Below are positions 43,113-51,146 of a DNA stretch of 64,000 bases, piece by piece. The DNA comes from Bin95 sp965220855 (GTDB lineage Bacteria > Pseudomonadota > Alphaproteobacteria > Bin95), in NCBI GenBank assembly GCA_965220855.1, contig CBDCQY010000001.1:2418001-2482000 (forward strand), in the 5' to 3' direction. The translations under genes were made by a program, and so were the position numbers. How positions within the stretch are numbered: the stretch's first letter is position 1; the number at the start of each line of letters is the position of its first letter. The notes below the pieces were generated by a model. That model was not told the DNA's origin. It was given only the letters and a program-made list of their open reading frames with translations, and searched no databases.

Positions 43113-44329
43113 AGGGCGATCCCCAGGGCCTCGCCCACGCTGAACACATCCTTGTCGCCGCGCCCGCAGAGATTCATCACCAGGATATGGTCGCGCGGCA
43201 GGGCGGGCGCGGCGCGCATGACCCAGGCGAGCGCATGGGCGGGCTCCAGCGCCGGAATGATGCCCTCCAGGCGCGAGCAGAGCTGGAAGGCCTCCAGCGC
43301 CTCCTCGTCGGTGGCCGAGACATAGTCCGCCCGGCCGACATCCTTGAGCCAGGCGTGTTCCGGCCCGATGCCCGGATAGTCGAGGCCGGCGGAGATGGAA
43401 TGCGCATCCGCGATCTGGCCGTCGCCGTCCTGCAGCAGATAGGTGCGGTTGCCGTGCAGCACGCCCGGCGCCCCGCCGGTCAGCGACGCCGCATGCGCGC
43501 CCGTCTCCAGCCCGCGCCCGGCGGCCTCCACGCCGACGATGCGCACCTCGGGATCGTCGAGGAAGGGGTGGAACAGGCCGATGGCGTTCGACCCGCCGCC
43601 GATGCAGGCGACCACCGTGTCCGGCAGGCGGCCCTCGGCCTCCACGATCTGGTCGCGCGCCTCCTCGCCGATGACGCTCTGGAAGTCGCGCACCATTTCG
43701 GGATAGGGCGCGGGGCCGGCGGCCGTGCCGATGATGTAGAAGGTGTCGTGCACATTGGCGACCCAGTCGCGGAGCGCCTCGTTGAGCGCGTCCTTGAGCG
43801 TCCGCGAGCCGCTTTCCACCGCGCGCACCTCCGCGCCCAGCAGGCGCATGCGGAACACGTTGGGCGCCTGGCGGTCGATATCCACCGCGCCCATATAGAC
43901 CGTGCAGGGCAGGTCGAACCGGGCGCAGACCGTCGCCGCCGCCACCCCGTGCTGGCCCGCGCCCGTCTCGGCGATGATGCGCGTCTTGCCCATCCGCCGG
44001 GCCAGCAGGATCTGTCCGAGGCAGTTATTGATCTTGTGCGAGCCGGTGTGGTTCAGCTCGTCGCGCTTGAAGTAGATCTTCGCCCCGCCCAGATGCGCCG
44101 TCAGCCGCTCGGCGAAATAGAGCGGGCTCGGCCTGCCGGTGTAGTGCTTCTGGAAATAGGCCATTTCGTCGAGGAAGGCCGGATCGCTGCGGGCGGTCCG
44201 ATAGGCGCGCCCGACCTCCTGGATCAGCGGCATCAGCGTCTCCGCCACATAACGGCCGCCATAGAGGCCGAAATGCCCGTCCTCGTCCGGGCCGGAGCGG
44301 TAGCTGTTGACGGCGGTATCGGGACACAT
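43109..44329 (-). CDS. trpB: Tryptophan synthase beta chain
   Basis: A 406-residue PLP enzyme that joins indole and serine to give tryptophan. The PLP lysine is in HTGSHKINN; ETGAGQHGVAAATV, the phosphate loop CIGGGSNAIG, GLDYPGIGPEH and the C-terminal NLCGRGDKD complete the signature. ATG 44329 has AAGGG upstream. A 58-bp gap separates it from trpF. The whole trpF-B-A block sits inside the ribosomal/fatty-acid superoperon. Confidence 0.98.
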   Translation of the reverse strand: MCPDTAVNSYRSGPDEDGHFGLYGGRYVAETLMPLIQEVGRAYRTARSDPAFLDEMAYFQKHYTGRPSPLYFAERLTAHLGGAKIYFKRDELNHTGSHKINNCLGQILLARRMGKTRIIAETGAGQHGVAAATVCARFDLPCTVYMGAVDIDRQAPNVFRMRLLGAEVRAVESGSRTLKDALNEALRDWVANVHDTFYIIGTAAGPAPYPEMVRDFQSVIGEEARDQIVEAEGRLPDTVVACIGGGSNAIGLFHPFLDDPEVRIVGVEAAGRGLETGAHAASLTGGAPGVLHGNRTYLLQDGDGQIADAHSISAGLDYPGIGPEHAWLKDVGRADYVSATDEEALEAFQLCSRLEGIIPALEPAHALAWVMRAAPALPRDHILVMNLCGRGDKDVFSVGEALGIAL

Positions 44330-44387
44330 CGCCCTTATTCCCTGGATCGCGCAACCGAATCGCAACATACGCGCCCGCCCGCCCGAA

Positions 44388-45023
44388 TCAAAGCGCCCTC
44401 GCCTCCCGCAGGAACGCGCGAATCGAGGCGGGGTCCTTGACCCCCCGGCGCCGTTCGACGCCGGAGGAGACATCTACCGCGCGCGCGCCCGAAACGCGCA
44501 CCGCTTCGGCCAGATTGTCGGGCGTGAGGCCGCCCGAAAGCAGCCAGGGCAGCTTCGGCAGCGGACCGGCGAGCAGCGACCAGTCGAAGGCGCGGGCGTT
44601 GCCGCCGGGCAGTGCGGCGCCCTCCGGCGGGCGGGCGTCGAACAGCAGCCGGTCGGCGGCGCCCTCGAAGCGGGCGGCGGCTTCCAGGTCCGCCGGCTCG
44701 CCGACCGGCGCGGCCTTCCACACCGGCAGGCCGAAGCGCTGGCGGACCTCGCCGGCGCGAGCAGGCGTCTCCCGACCGTGCAGTTGCAGCACATCGAGCC
44801 CGGCCGCCTCCACGCCATGCGCGATCGCGGCGTCGTCGGCGTCCAGAAACAGCCCGACTCTCAGCACCGACGCCGGCGTCGCCAGCCGCCCGGCGGCCTC
44901 GGGCGCGATCGCGCGCGGGCTTGCCGGCACGAAGACGAACCCGACGGCGGCCGCCCCGCCCTCCACGGCGGCGGCCAGCGCCTCCGGGTCGCGGAGGCCG
45001 CAAATCTTCACCTCGATGGCCAT
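44388..45023 (-). CDS. trpF: Phosphoribosylanthranilate isomerase
   Basis: A 211-residue TIM-barrel isomerase. VKICGLRDPEALAAAVEGGA carries the catalytic Cys; AVGFVFVPASPRAI, VLQLHGRETPA, LLFDARPPEG with the catalytic Asp, LLSGGLTPDN and AVDVSSGVERRRGVKDP follow. I prefer ATG 45023, preceded by GGTGAG; GTG 45032 overlaps the lapA stop and would add three residues. It acts before IGP synthase in tryptophan biosynthesis. Confidence 0.96.
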   Translation of the reverse strand: MAIEVKICGLRDPEALAAAVEGGAAAVGFVFVPASPRAIAPEAAGRLATPASVLRVGLFLDADDAAIAHGVEAAGLDVLQLHGRETPARAGEVRQRFGLPVWKAAPVGEPADLEAAARFEGAADRLLFDARPPEGAALPGGNARAFDWSLLAGPLPKLPWLLSGGLTPDNLAEAVRVSGARAVDVSSGVERRRGVKDPASIRAFLREARAL

Positions 45024-45028
45024 CTCGC

Positions 45029-45343
45029 TCACCGGGCCGCCGACAGCGCCCCGCCCTTGCCGGCCTTGCGGGCCTCCGCCGAGGCGGCTGCCGACGCGCG
45101 CCGCAGCGCCGCCGCCTCCCGCCGCAGGCGCCGGGCGCGCGCGCCGCCGCCGGAGAGCCAGGCCAGCGCCCAGCCCGCCACCAGGCCGATCGCCAGCGGC
45201 CCCAGCACCGCCAGATAGACCGGCAGCGTCAGCCGGAGGGTCGCCGGCAGGATGCCGAGCTCGACCTCATGCATGTTCTCGACCGCGAACAGCGCCGCGA
45301 CCAAGGCCGCCAGCAAGATGAAACCCGCCCTGACGAACGACAT
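45029..45343 (-). CDS. lapA: LapA domain-containing membrane protein (DUF1049)
   Basis: A 104-residue small inner-membrane protein with two helices (FILLAALVAALFAVENM and VYLAVLGPLAIGLVAGWALAWL) and a basic, Ala-rich cytosolic coiled segment. LapA proteins, with LapB in gammaproteobacteria, couple to LPS-assembly control; here no lapB follows. In alphaproteobacteria this gene regularly lies between ihfB and trpF, as here. ATG 45343 has GGGAG upstream. Confidence 0.9.
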   Translation of the reverse strand: MSFVRAGFILLAALVAALFAVENMHEVELGILPATLRLTLPVYLAVLGPLAIGLVAGWALAWLSGGGARARRLRREAAALRRASAAASAEARKAGKGGALSAAR

Positions 45344-45356
45344 GGCCGGCGACTCC

Positions 45357-45644
45357 CTAGAGCGGTCCGCCGTTCAGCAGCTCGCGCAGCGCCTTGCCGG
45401 CCTTGAACACCGGCATGTATTTGGCCGCCACCTCGACCGACTCGCCCGTGGCCGGGTTGCGTCCCGTGCGCGCCTCGCGCCGCTTGACGGAGAAGGCGCC
45501 GAATCCGCGCAACTCCACACGGTCGCCGCGCGCCATCGCCGCCGAGATTTCCTCAAAGAAAGTATTCACCAGTTTGACGATATCGCGGTGCATCAGATGG
45601 GGATGCTGCTCCGCAATCCGGGCAATCAGTTCGGACCGCGTCAT
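45357..45644 (-). CDS. ihfB: Integration host factor subunit beta
   Basis: A 95-residue DNA-bending protein of the HU/IHF family. It starts MTRSELIARIA, has VELRGFGAFSVKRREARTG and the minor-groove-intercalating GRNPATGE, and ends in FKAGKALRELL. IHF-beta is assigned rather than HU by the HRDIVKLVN segment and the gene's position before lapA and after sppA/rpsA. It would act with IHF-alpha in nucleoid architecture, replication and sigma54 promoters. Confidence 0.96.
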   Translation of the reverse strand: MTRSELIARIAEQHPHLMHRDIVKLVNTFFEEISAAMARGDRVELRGFGAFSVKRREARTGRNPATGESVEVAAKYMPVFKAGKALRELLNGGPL

Positions 45645-45672
45645 AGGAAAAATCTCACTCTTTTTCAAGAAG

Positions 45673-46581
45673 CTAGATAGAAGGATGCCAAAGCGCCACC
45701 AGTCCGTCAAGAGCAAGGCGCCCGGGCAGCAGGCTCTCCCCGAAGAGGGCCCGGAGGCGGCGGTCGAACCAGCTTTCCCGCGCGTCCGGGTCCCGGTCCC
45801 TGGCGTCCAGCGCCAGGTCCACGCCATGCTCGGCCGCCAGCCAGTCACGCGCCGCGCCCTCGCCGCCGATCGCATCGACGAGACCGTTCTCGACGGCGGT
45901 CCGGCCGGTGTAGATGCGCCCGTCGGCCAGCGCCAGCACCTCGGCGCGGGTCAGCGCCCGGCGTTCGCTCACCATGTCCACGAACATGTCGAACACTTCG
46001 TCCACGACCTGCTGGTTGGCGGCCCGGCCGGCGCGGGTCAGCCTCTCGACCGGGTTGGGCACCGCCTTCAGCGGGCCGCTGCGCAGCACATCCACCCGGA
46101 TGCCCACCGAGTCGAGCAGCTCGACGAATTGCGGGGCCTGCAACACCACGCCGATCGATCCGGTTACGGTGGCGTTGCGCGCGAAGATCCGGTCCGCGGC
46201 GACCGCCACCATATAGCCGGCCGAAGCGGCCTTCGCGCCCATCACGGCCACCACCGGCTTGGCCGCGCCGACCCGGCGGAGCGCGGCGAACAACGCCTCG
46301 CCGCCGACCGCCGAACCGCCGGGGCTGTCGATCGCAAGGATCAGCGCCCGGGCGCGCGCATCCTCGGCGATCTCGTCGAGCCGGCGGCGCAGCGCGGGGT
46401 CGTCGTGAATGATTCCCTGCAGGTGAATGCGCGCCACATGGTCGCGGCCGGACAGTTCGCCGAGCGGCGCGCGATAGAGGATCGCGCCGAGCGCCAGGGC
46501 GGCGGCGGCCAGCGCCGCCACGCGCCAGAGGCGCATTCGACCCTTCAGGCGGCCCCGACGAAACTGGCGAAGGTCCGCCAT
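45673..46581 (-). CDS. sppA: Signal peptide peptidase SppA
   Basis: A 302-residue short-form SppA with an N-terminal membrane anchor (VAALAAAALALGAILY). The catalytic Ser lies in AKAASAGYMVAVAAD and the general-base Lys in SGPLKAVPNPV; LAIDSPGGSAVGGEALF and NATVTGSIGVV are characteristic. It degrades cleaved signal peptides and some membrane fragments at the periplasmic face. It lies 18 bp after rpsA and 28 bp before ihfB in the same transcript. Confidence 0.95.
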   Translation of the reverse strand: MADLRQFRRGRLKGRMRLWRVAALAAAALALGAILYRAPLGELSGRDHVARIHLQGIIHDDPALRRRLDEIAEDARARALILAIDSPGGSAVGGEALFAALRRVGAAKPVVAVMGAKAASAGYMVAVAADRIFARNATVTGSIGVVLQAPQFVELLDSVGIRVDVLRSGPLKAVPNPVERLTRAGRAANQQVVDEVFDMFVDMVSERRALTRAEVLALADGRIYTGRTAVENGLVDAIGGEGAARDWLAAEHGVDLALDARDRDPDARESWFDRRLRALFGESLLPGRLALDGLVALWHPSI

Positions 46582-46599
46582 CGAGGCCTCGCCCGCGCC

Positions 46600-48438
46600 C
46601 TACTCTTTCCGTTCGGCCTCTTGCGGCTCGGCCTCCTGCGGCTCGGCCTCCTGCGGTTCGGCCTCCTGCGAGTCCGCCTCCTGCTGCCCGGCTTCCTGCT
46701 GGTCGGCGTCCTGCTGCGCGCGATTGCGGAGCGCCGCGCCCAGAATGTCGCCCAGGCTGGCGCCGCTGTCCGAGGAGCCGAACTGCGCCATGGCGGTCTT
46801 CTCTTCCTCGATCTCCAGCGCCTTGATCGACAGCTGGATGCGCCGCCCGGCGCGGTCGATCTGGGTGATCTTGGCGTCGAGGCGTTCGCCGACGGCGAAG
46901 CGGTCGGGGCGCTGCTCGGAGCGGTCCCGCCCGAGTTCGCTGCGCCGGATGATGCCGGTGAGGTCGCCCGGCAGGGAGACCTCGATGGCGTTGTCCAGCA
47001 CGGCCGCGACGGTGACGGTGACGACCGAGCCCCGGCGCATGGCGCCATCGCTGCGCGGCCCGCGCGTGGCGGTCTCGAACGGATCCTCGCTCAGCTGCTT
47101 CACGCCGAGGCTGATGCGCTCCTTCTCCACGTCCACGTCGAGCACCTTGGCGCTCACCGTGTCGCCTCTGGAGTAGTCCTGCGCGACTTCATCTCCCGTC
47201 CTGCCCCAGGCGAGGTCGGAGAGATGCACCATGCCGTCGATCTCTCCCGGCAGCCCGATGAAGAGGCCGAACTCGGTGATGTTCTTCACCTCGCCCTCGA
47301 CCTCGCTGCCGACCGGGAACTGTTCGAGGAAGCTCTCCCACGGATTGGCGAGCGTCTGCTTGATGCCGAGGCTGATGCGGCGCTTCTCCAGGTCGAGGTC
47401 CAGCACCCTTACATCGACTTCCTGGCTGGTCGAGACGATCTTGCCGGGATGGACGTTCTTCTTGGTCCAGCTCATCTCGGAGACGTGCACCAGGCCCTCG
47501 ACGCCCGGCTCCAGCTCGACGAAGGCGCCATAGTCGGTGATGTTGGTCACGCGGCCGCGATAGTTGGCGCCGACGGGATATTTGAGCGCCACGCCTTCCC
47601 AGGGATCGACCTGCAGCTGCTTCATGCCGAGCGAGATGCGCTGCGTCTCCAGGTTGAAGCGGATGACCTGCACCTCGACCGACTGGCCGATCTGGAGCAT
47701 CTCGTTCGGGTGGTTGACGCGGTGCCAGGCGATGTCGGTGACATGCAGCAGGCCGTCCACGCCGCCCAGATCGACGAAGGCGCCATAGTCGGTGATGTTC
47801 TTGACGACGCCGTTCAGCACCTGGCCCTCGCGCAGATTGGCGATCAGCTCGTTGCGCGCCTCGGCCCGGCTTTCCTCCAGCACGGCGCGGCGCGAGACCA
47901 CGATATTGCCGCGCGAGCGGTCCATCTTGAGGATCAGGAAGGGTTGCGGCGCGCCCATCAGCGGGCCGATGTCGCGCACCGGGCGGATATCGACCTGGCT
48001 GCCCGGCAGAAAGGCGACCGCGCCCGAGAGATCGACGGTGAAACCGCCCTTCACCTTGCCGAAAATCACGCCGGAGACCTTGTCGCTGGCCTTGAACGCC
48101 GATTCGAGATGGGTCCAGGCTTCCTCGCGCTTGGCCTTGTCGCGGCTCAGCACCGCCTCGCCATTCTTGTCCTCGAGGCGCTCGACATAGATCTCGACCT
48201 CGTCGCCGATGGCGATTTCCGCCGGCCGGCCGGGCGTCGCGAACTCCTTCAGGGGCACGCGCCCCTCCGCCTTGAGGCCGACATCGATCAGCGCCATGTC
48301 GTTTTCGACAGCGATGACCCTGCCGGTGACGACCGTGCCTTCGAAGCTCCTGGTCTCCTGGAGCGATTCTTCCAGCAAGGCGGCGAAATTTTCTTTCCCG
48401 GCGTCCATTGCGCCGGCTTCGGCAAGAGAAGTAGCCAT
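46600..48438 (-). CDS. rpsA: 30S ribosomal protein S1
   Basis: A 612-residue S1 with six S1 (OB-fold) domains: two N-terminal ribosome-anchoring ones, then repeats marked by GVVKNITDYGAFVDLGG, GRVTNITDYGAFVEL, GEVKNITEFGLFIGLPG and a divergent sixth. Each repeat closes with RISLGMKQ or RISLGIKQ. It recruits mRNA to the 30S subunit. After the last domain there is an unusual acidic tail of about 35 residues built of a five-residue Gln-Glu-Ala-Glu repeat. ATG 48438 gives the normal N-terminus. Confidence 0.98.
   Translation of the reverse strand: MATSLAEAGAMDAGKENFAALLEESLQETRSFEGTVVTGRVIAVENDMALIDVGLKAEGRVPLKEFATPGRPAEIAIGDEVEIYVERLEDKNGEAVLSRDKAKREEAWTHLESAFKASDKVSGVIFGKVKGGFTVDLSGAVAFLPGSQVDIRPVRDIGPLMGAPQPFLILKMDRSRGNIVVSRRAVLEESRAEARNELIANLREGQVLNGVVKNITDYGAFVDLGGVDGLLHVTDIAWHRVNHPNEMLQIGQSVEVQVIRFNLETQRISLGMKQLQVDPWEGVALKYPVGANYRGRVTNITDYGAFVELEPGVEGLVHVSEMSWTKKNVHPGKIVSTSQEVDVRVLDLDLEKRRISLGIKQTLANPWESFLEQFPVGSEVEGEVKNITEFGLFIGLPGEIDGMVHLSDLAWGRTGDEVAQDYSRGDTVSAKVLDVDVEKERISLGVKQLSEDPFETATRGPRSDGAMRRGSVVTVTVAAVLDNAIEVSLPGDLTGIIRRSELGRDRSEQRPDRFAVGERLDAKITQIDRAGRRIQLSIKALEIEEEKTAMAQFGSSDSGASLGDILGAALRNRAQQDADQQEAGQQEADSQEAEPQEAEPQEAEPQEAERKE
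46612..46716 (-). repeat. 15-bp tandem repeat encoding the QEAEP-type tail of S1
   Basis: Seven consecutive 15-bp units encode five-residue blocks (QQDAD, QQEAG, QQEAD, SQEAE, then three PQEAE) just before the rpsA stop. The last four units are nearly identical at DNA level, so the copy number is likely to vary between strains by replication slippage without changing frame. Confidence 0.85.
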
Positions 48439-48494
48439 GCGGCTGTCGCGTTCCTTTCCGTGCGCGCGGTCGCCGTCCGCCGGACGGCGACCCG

Positions 48495-49157
48495 TCAATC
48501 CTGTCGTTCCGACGAACCCGCATCGCCGCGCGAAGCGGCCAGACGCCGCCTCGCCAATGACAGCGCCTGCCGGAAGACCTCATCCGGACCCTTGCCCGTC
48601 GTGTCTATCCAAACAGCATCCGCCGCCGGGCGCAACGGAGCGACATCCCGGTCCCTGTCCCTCGCATCGCGGGCGGCGAGCCCGGCCAGAACGTCCTCGA
48701 AAATACAATCTTCGCCCCGCGCCCGCAACTCCGCCAGACGGCGTCCGGCGCGCTCCTCCAGGCTCGCGGTCACGAACAGCTTGCACTCGGCCTCGGGGCA
48801 GATGACCGTGCCGGTGTCGCGCCCGTCCAGCACCGCGCCCGGCGGCCTGGCGGCGATGCGCCGCTGCAGGTCCAGCAGCGCCGCGCGCACCTCGGGCAGC
48901 GCCGCCACCCGCCCGGCCGCATCGCCCACCCGCTCGGTGCGCATGTCCGCCCCGTCCAGCCGCGTCGGGTCCAGCCGCCGGGCGGCGTCGGCGGCCGCTG
49001 CGGCGTCGTCGGGGTCGCCGCCCGCATCCAGCACCGCCTTGCCGACCGCCCGATAGAGCGCGCCCGTATCCAGATAGACATAGCCGAGCGCCTCGGCCAG
49101 GCGGCGCGCGACCGTGCCCTTGCCGGCAGCCGCCGGTCCGTCGATGGCGACGATCAT
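48495..49157 (-). CDS. cmk: Cytidylate kinase
   Basis: A 220-residue CMP/dCMP kinase. The P-loop is AIDGPAAAGKGTVARRLA; YVYLDTGALYRAVG binds CMP; VLDGRDTGTVICPEAECKLF and the LID segment RDARDRDRDVAPLRPA are intact. The start overlaps the aroA stop (ATGA at 49154-49157), and rpsA follows after 56 bp. This aroA-cmk-rpsA order is strongly conserved in proteobacteria. Confidence 0.97.
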   Translation of the reverse strand: MIVAIDGPAAAGKGTVARRLAEALGYVYLDTGALYRAVGKAVLDAGGDPDDAAAAADAARRLDPTRLDGADMRTERVGDAAGRVAALPEVRAALLDLQRRIAARPPGAVLDGRDTGTVICPEAECKLFVTASLEERAGRRLAELRARGEDCIFEDVLAGLAARDARDRDRDVAPLRPAADAVWIDTTGKGPDEVFRQALSLARRRLAASRGDAGSSERQD

Positions 49158-50467
49158 GCCCCGATCGCCGCGCCGAGACCGTTCATCAGCCCGACGAAAC
49201 CCGGAAAGGAGGTCGCTACCGGCGAGATGTCGTCGATGCCCACCGGCTCCCTCGCGCCCATGCCCAGCACCAGGAAGGCCATGGCGATGCGGTGGTCGAG
49301 TTGGCTGGCGACCCGGTTGCCGCCCGCCGGCCGCCCGCCGGTCACCTCCAGCATGTCGCCCGCCTCGCGCACCGCCACGCCCGAGGCCGCCAGCCCGGCC
49401 GCCATCGCGCCCAGGCGGTCGCTTTCCTTCACGCGCAGCTCGGCCAGGCCCGCCATGCGCGTCGTCCCCTCCGCAAACGCCGCCGCCACGGCCAGAATCG
49501 GAAACTCGTCGATCATGCTGGGCGCGCGCTCCGGCGGCACCTCGACCGCCCGGAGCGGGCTGTAGGCGAGCGTCACATCGCCCACCGGCTCGCCGCCGGC
49601 GACGCGTTCGTCGGCGATGTCGATCTCCGCCCCCATCTCGCGCAGCGTCTCGATGAGGCCGATGCGGCCGGGATTGAGGCCGACCCGCTCCACAGTGACC
49701 CGCGAGCCGGGCCGGATGGCGGCCGCGACCAGCGGGAAGGCGGCCGAGGAGATGTCGCCCGGCACCGACACCGGGGCCGCGACCAGCTCCGGCTGGCCGG
49801 TCAGCCGCACCGCGCCATCCGCCTCGCGCCGGACCTCCGCGCCGAAATGGCCGAGCATCCGCTCGGTGTGGTCGCGCGTCGCCGCCCGCTCCACCGCCAC
49901 GGTCTCGCCCGGCGTGTTGAGGCCCGCCAGCAGCACCGCCGACTTGACCTGCGCGGAGGCCACCGGCAGCTCGTAGCGCACCGGCAGGGGGCAGTCGGCG
50001 CCCGTCACGGTCAGCGGCAGTCGCCCGTCGGCGCGGCCGTGAAAGGCCGCGCCGAAACGCCCGAGCGGCTCGGTCACCCGCCGCATCGGACGGGAGCGCA
50101 GCGAGGCGTCGCCGGTCAGCGTCGCGGTCAGCGGATGGGTGGCGAGCAGCCCCAGCAGCAGCCTGGCCGCCGTGCCGGAATTGCCCATGTCCAGCACCTC
50201 CTGCGGCTCGACCAGGCCGCCGACGCCGCGCCCCGACACGCGCCAGCGGCCGGGTTCGAGGCGCGCCGCCTCGACTCCGAGCGCGCGGAGCGCCGCCGCC
50301 GTGGCGAGCACATCCTCGCCCTCCAGCAGCCCGTCTATTTCCGTCTCGCCGACGGCCATGCCGGCGAGCATCAGCGCGCGATGCGAAATCGACTTGTCGC
50401 CCGGCGCGCGCACCCGTCCGGCGATGGCGCCGCAAGGGCGCGACAACGCTCCGCCAGCCTCGTTCAC
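49154..50467 (-). CDS. aroA: 3-phosphoshikimate 1-carboxyvinyltransferase (EPSP synthase)
   Basis: A 437-residue EPSP synthase that joins PEP and shikimate-3-phosphate in aromatic amino-acid synthesis. VRAPGDKSISHRALML and DMGNSGTAARLLLGLL are the S3P/PEP motifs; SAQVKSAVLLAGL, MIDEFPILAVAAAFAEG (catalytic Asp and Glu), LRVKESDR and LDHRIAMAF follow. GTG 50467 with GGAG upstream fits the homologous N-terminus better than upstream in-frame starts. Placement of residues around the PEP site follows the class II pattern more than the E. coli one; glyphosate response was not assessed. Confidence 0.96.
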   Translation of the reverse strand: MNEAGGALSRPCGAIAGRVRAPGDKSISHRALMLAGMAVGETEIDGLLEGEDVLATAAALRALGVEAARLEPGRWRVSGRGVGGLVEPQEVLDMGNSGTAARLLLGLLATHPLTATLTGDASLRSRPMRRVTEPLGRFGAAFHGRADGRLPLTVTGADCPLPVRYELPVASAQVKSAVLLAGLNTPGETVAVERAATRDHTERMLGHFGAEVRREADGAVRLTGQPELVAAPVSVPGDISSAAFPLVAAAIRPGSRVTVERVGLNPGRIGLIETLREMGAEIDIADERVAGGEPVGDVTLAYSPLRAVEVPPERAPSMIDEFPILAVAAAFAEGTTRMAGLAELRVKESDRLGAMAAGLAASGVAVREAGDMLEVTGGRPAGGNRVASQLDHRIAMAFLVLGMGAREPVGIDDISPVATSFPGFVGLMNGLGAAIGA

Positions 50468-50581
50468 TGCGTCATTCTCCGCCCTTTCGCCCGCCGGCCC
50501 AATTTGCTTTTGACACTCCGGCCGGCTTCTGGCAAACGCTCGCGTCCCTCGCCCCTTGCCCAAACTCTGGAGGTCCCCCCG

Positions 50582-50893
50582 GTGGCTCGTCCGAATCTCG
50601 GCAGGAAGCGCATTTGTCCGTCATGCAGCGCCAAATTCTACGATCTCGACAGGGATCCGGCCGTCTGCCCGGAATGCGACGCCGAACACCCCCAGGCGAA
50701 TTTCCAGAAGCCGCGCCGCGTCAGGCCGCCCGCGCCGGCCGCCGCGCCCAAGAAGCGCGCGCCCGCAGAGGCGGCCGAGGACGATATCGACCTCGAGGAA
50801 GACGAGGACGACACGGAGGACGAGGACCTGGAGGATGACGGCGAGGATCTGGGCAAGGTCGTCGCCCCGGCGGAGGCCGAGGACGAGTGCTAA
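50582..50893 (+). CDS. TIGR02300/FYDLN-acid zinc-ribbon protein
   Basis: A 103-residue protein with an N-terminal zinc ribbon (ICPSCSAKFYDLDRDP, then AVCPECDAEHP) followed by an Ala/Pro linker and a strongly acidic tail of Asp and Glu. This matches the alphaproteobacterial TIGR02300 family, whose hallmark is FYDLN; here the Asn is Asp. The function is unknown. GTG 50582 has TGGAGG upstream. It diverges from aroA and precedes a tRNA gene, the usual neighbourhood of this family. Confidence 0.9.
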   Translation: MARPNLGRKRICPSCSAKFYDLDRDPAVCPECDAEHPQANFQKPRRVRPPAPAAAPKKRAPAEAAEDDIDLEEDEDDTEDEDLEDDGEDLGKVVAPAEAEDEC

Positions 50894-50908
50894 GGGTCGA
50901 AATTCTCC

Positions 50909-50938
50909 TTGCCGGAAGCGGGCCATGATTGCTAGTGT
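50909..50938 (+). promoter_or_regulatory. Candidate promoter of tRNA-Ala
   Basis: TTGCCG (50909-50914), 18-nt spacer, TAGTGT (50933-50938). Transcription would start about 35-40 nt before the mature tRNA 5' end. The -10 box is weak. Confidence 0.4.
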
Positions 50939-50980
50939 CTGGCGTTCGACGGCGCGGGCCGGCGCGCGCCGCACGCTTGC

Positions 50981-51056
<76 letters not shown>

Positions 51057-51065
51057 TTTCACCGG

Positions 51066-51095
51066 AAAGGCCCGGCGATGCGCCGGGCCTTTTTT
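51066..51095 (+). terminator. Intrinsic terminator after tRNA-Ala
   Basis: A perfect 10-bp GC-rich stem (AGGCCCGGCG / CGCCGGGCCT) with a 3-nt ATG loop, followed by a run of T. It begins about 10 nt after the CCA end. It is the clearest rho-independent terminator I saw in the window. Confidence 0.92.
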
Positions 51096-51146
51096 CGCTC
51101 TGCCTGATGCGCCCGTCCTGAGCGCGGCCGCCGCCGGTCCCTTGCG

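Noticed and set aside
50510..50538. TTGACA between aroA and the FYDLN gene
   Set aside because: The -10 position reads CAAACG, which matches the consensus poorly on the plus strand. A promoter is needed here but could not be placed.
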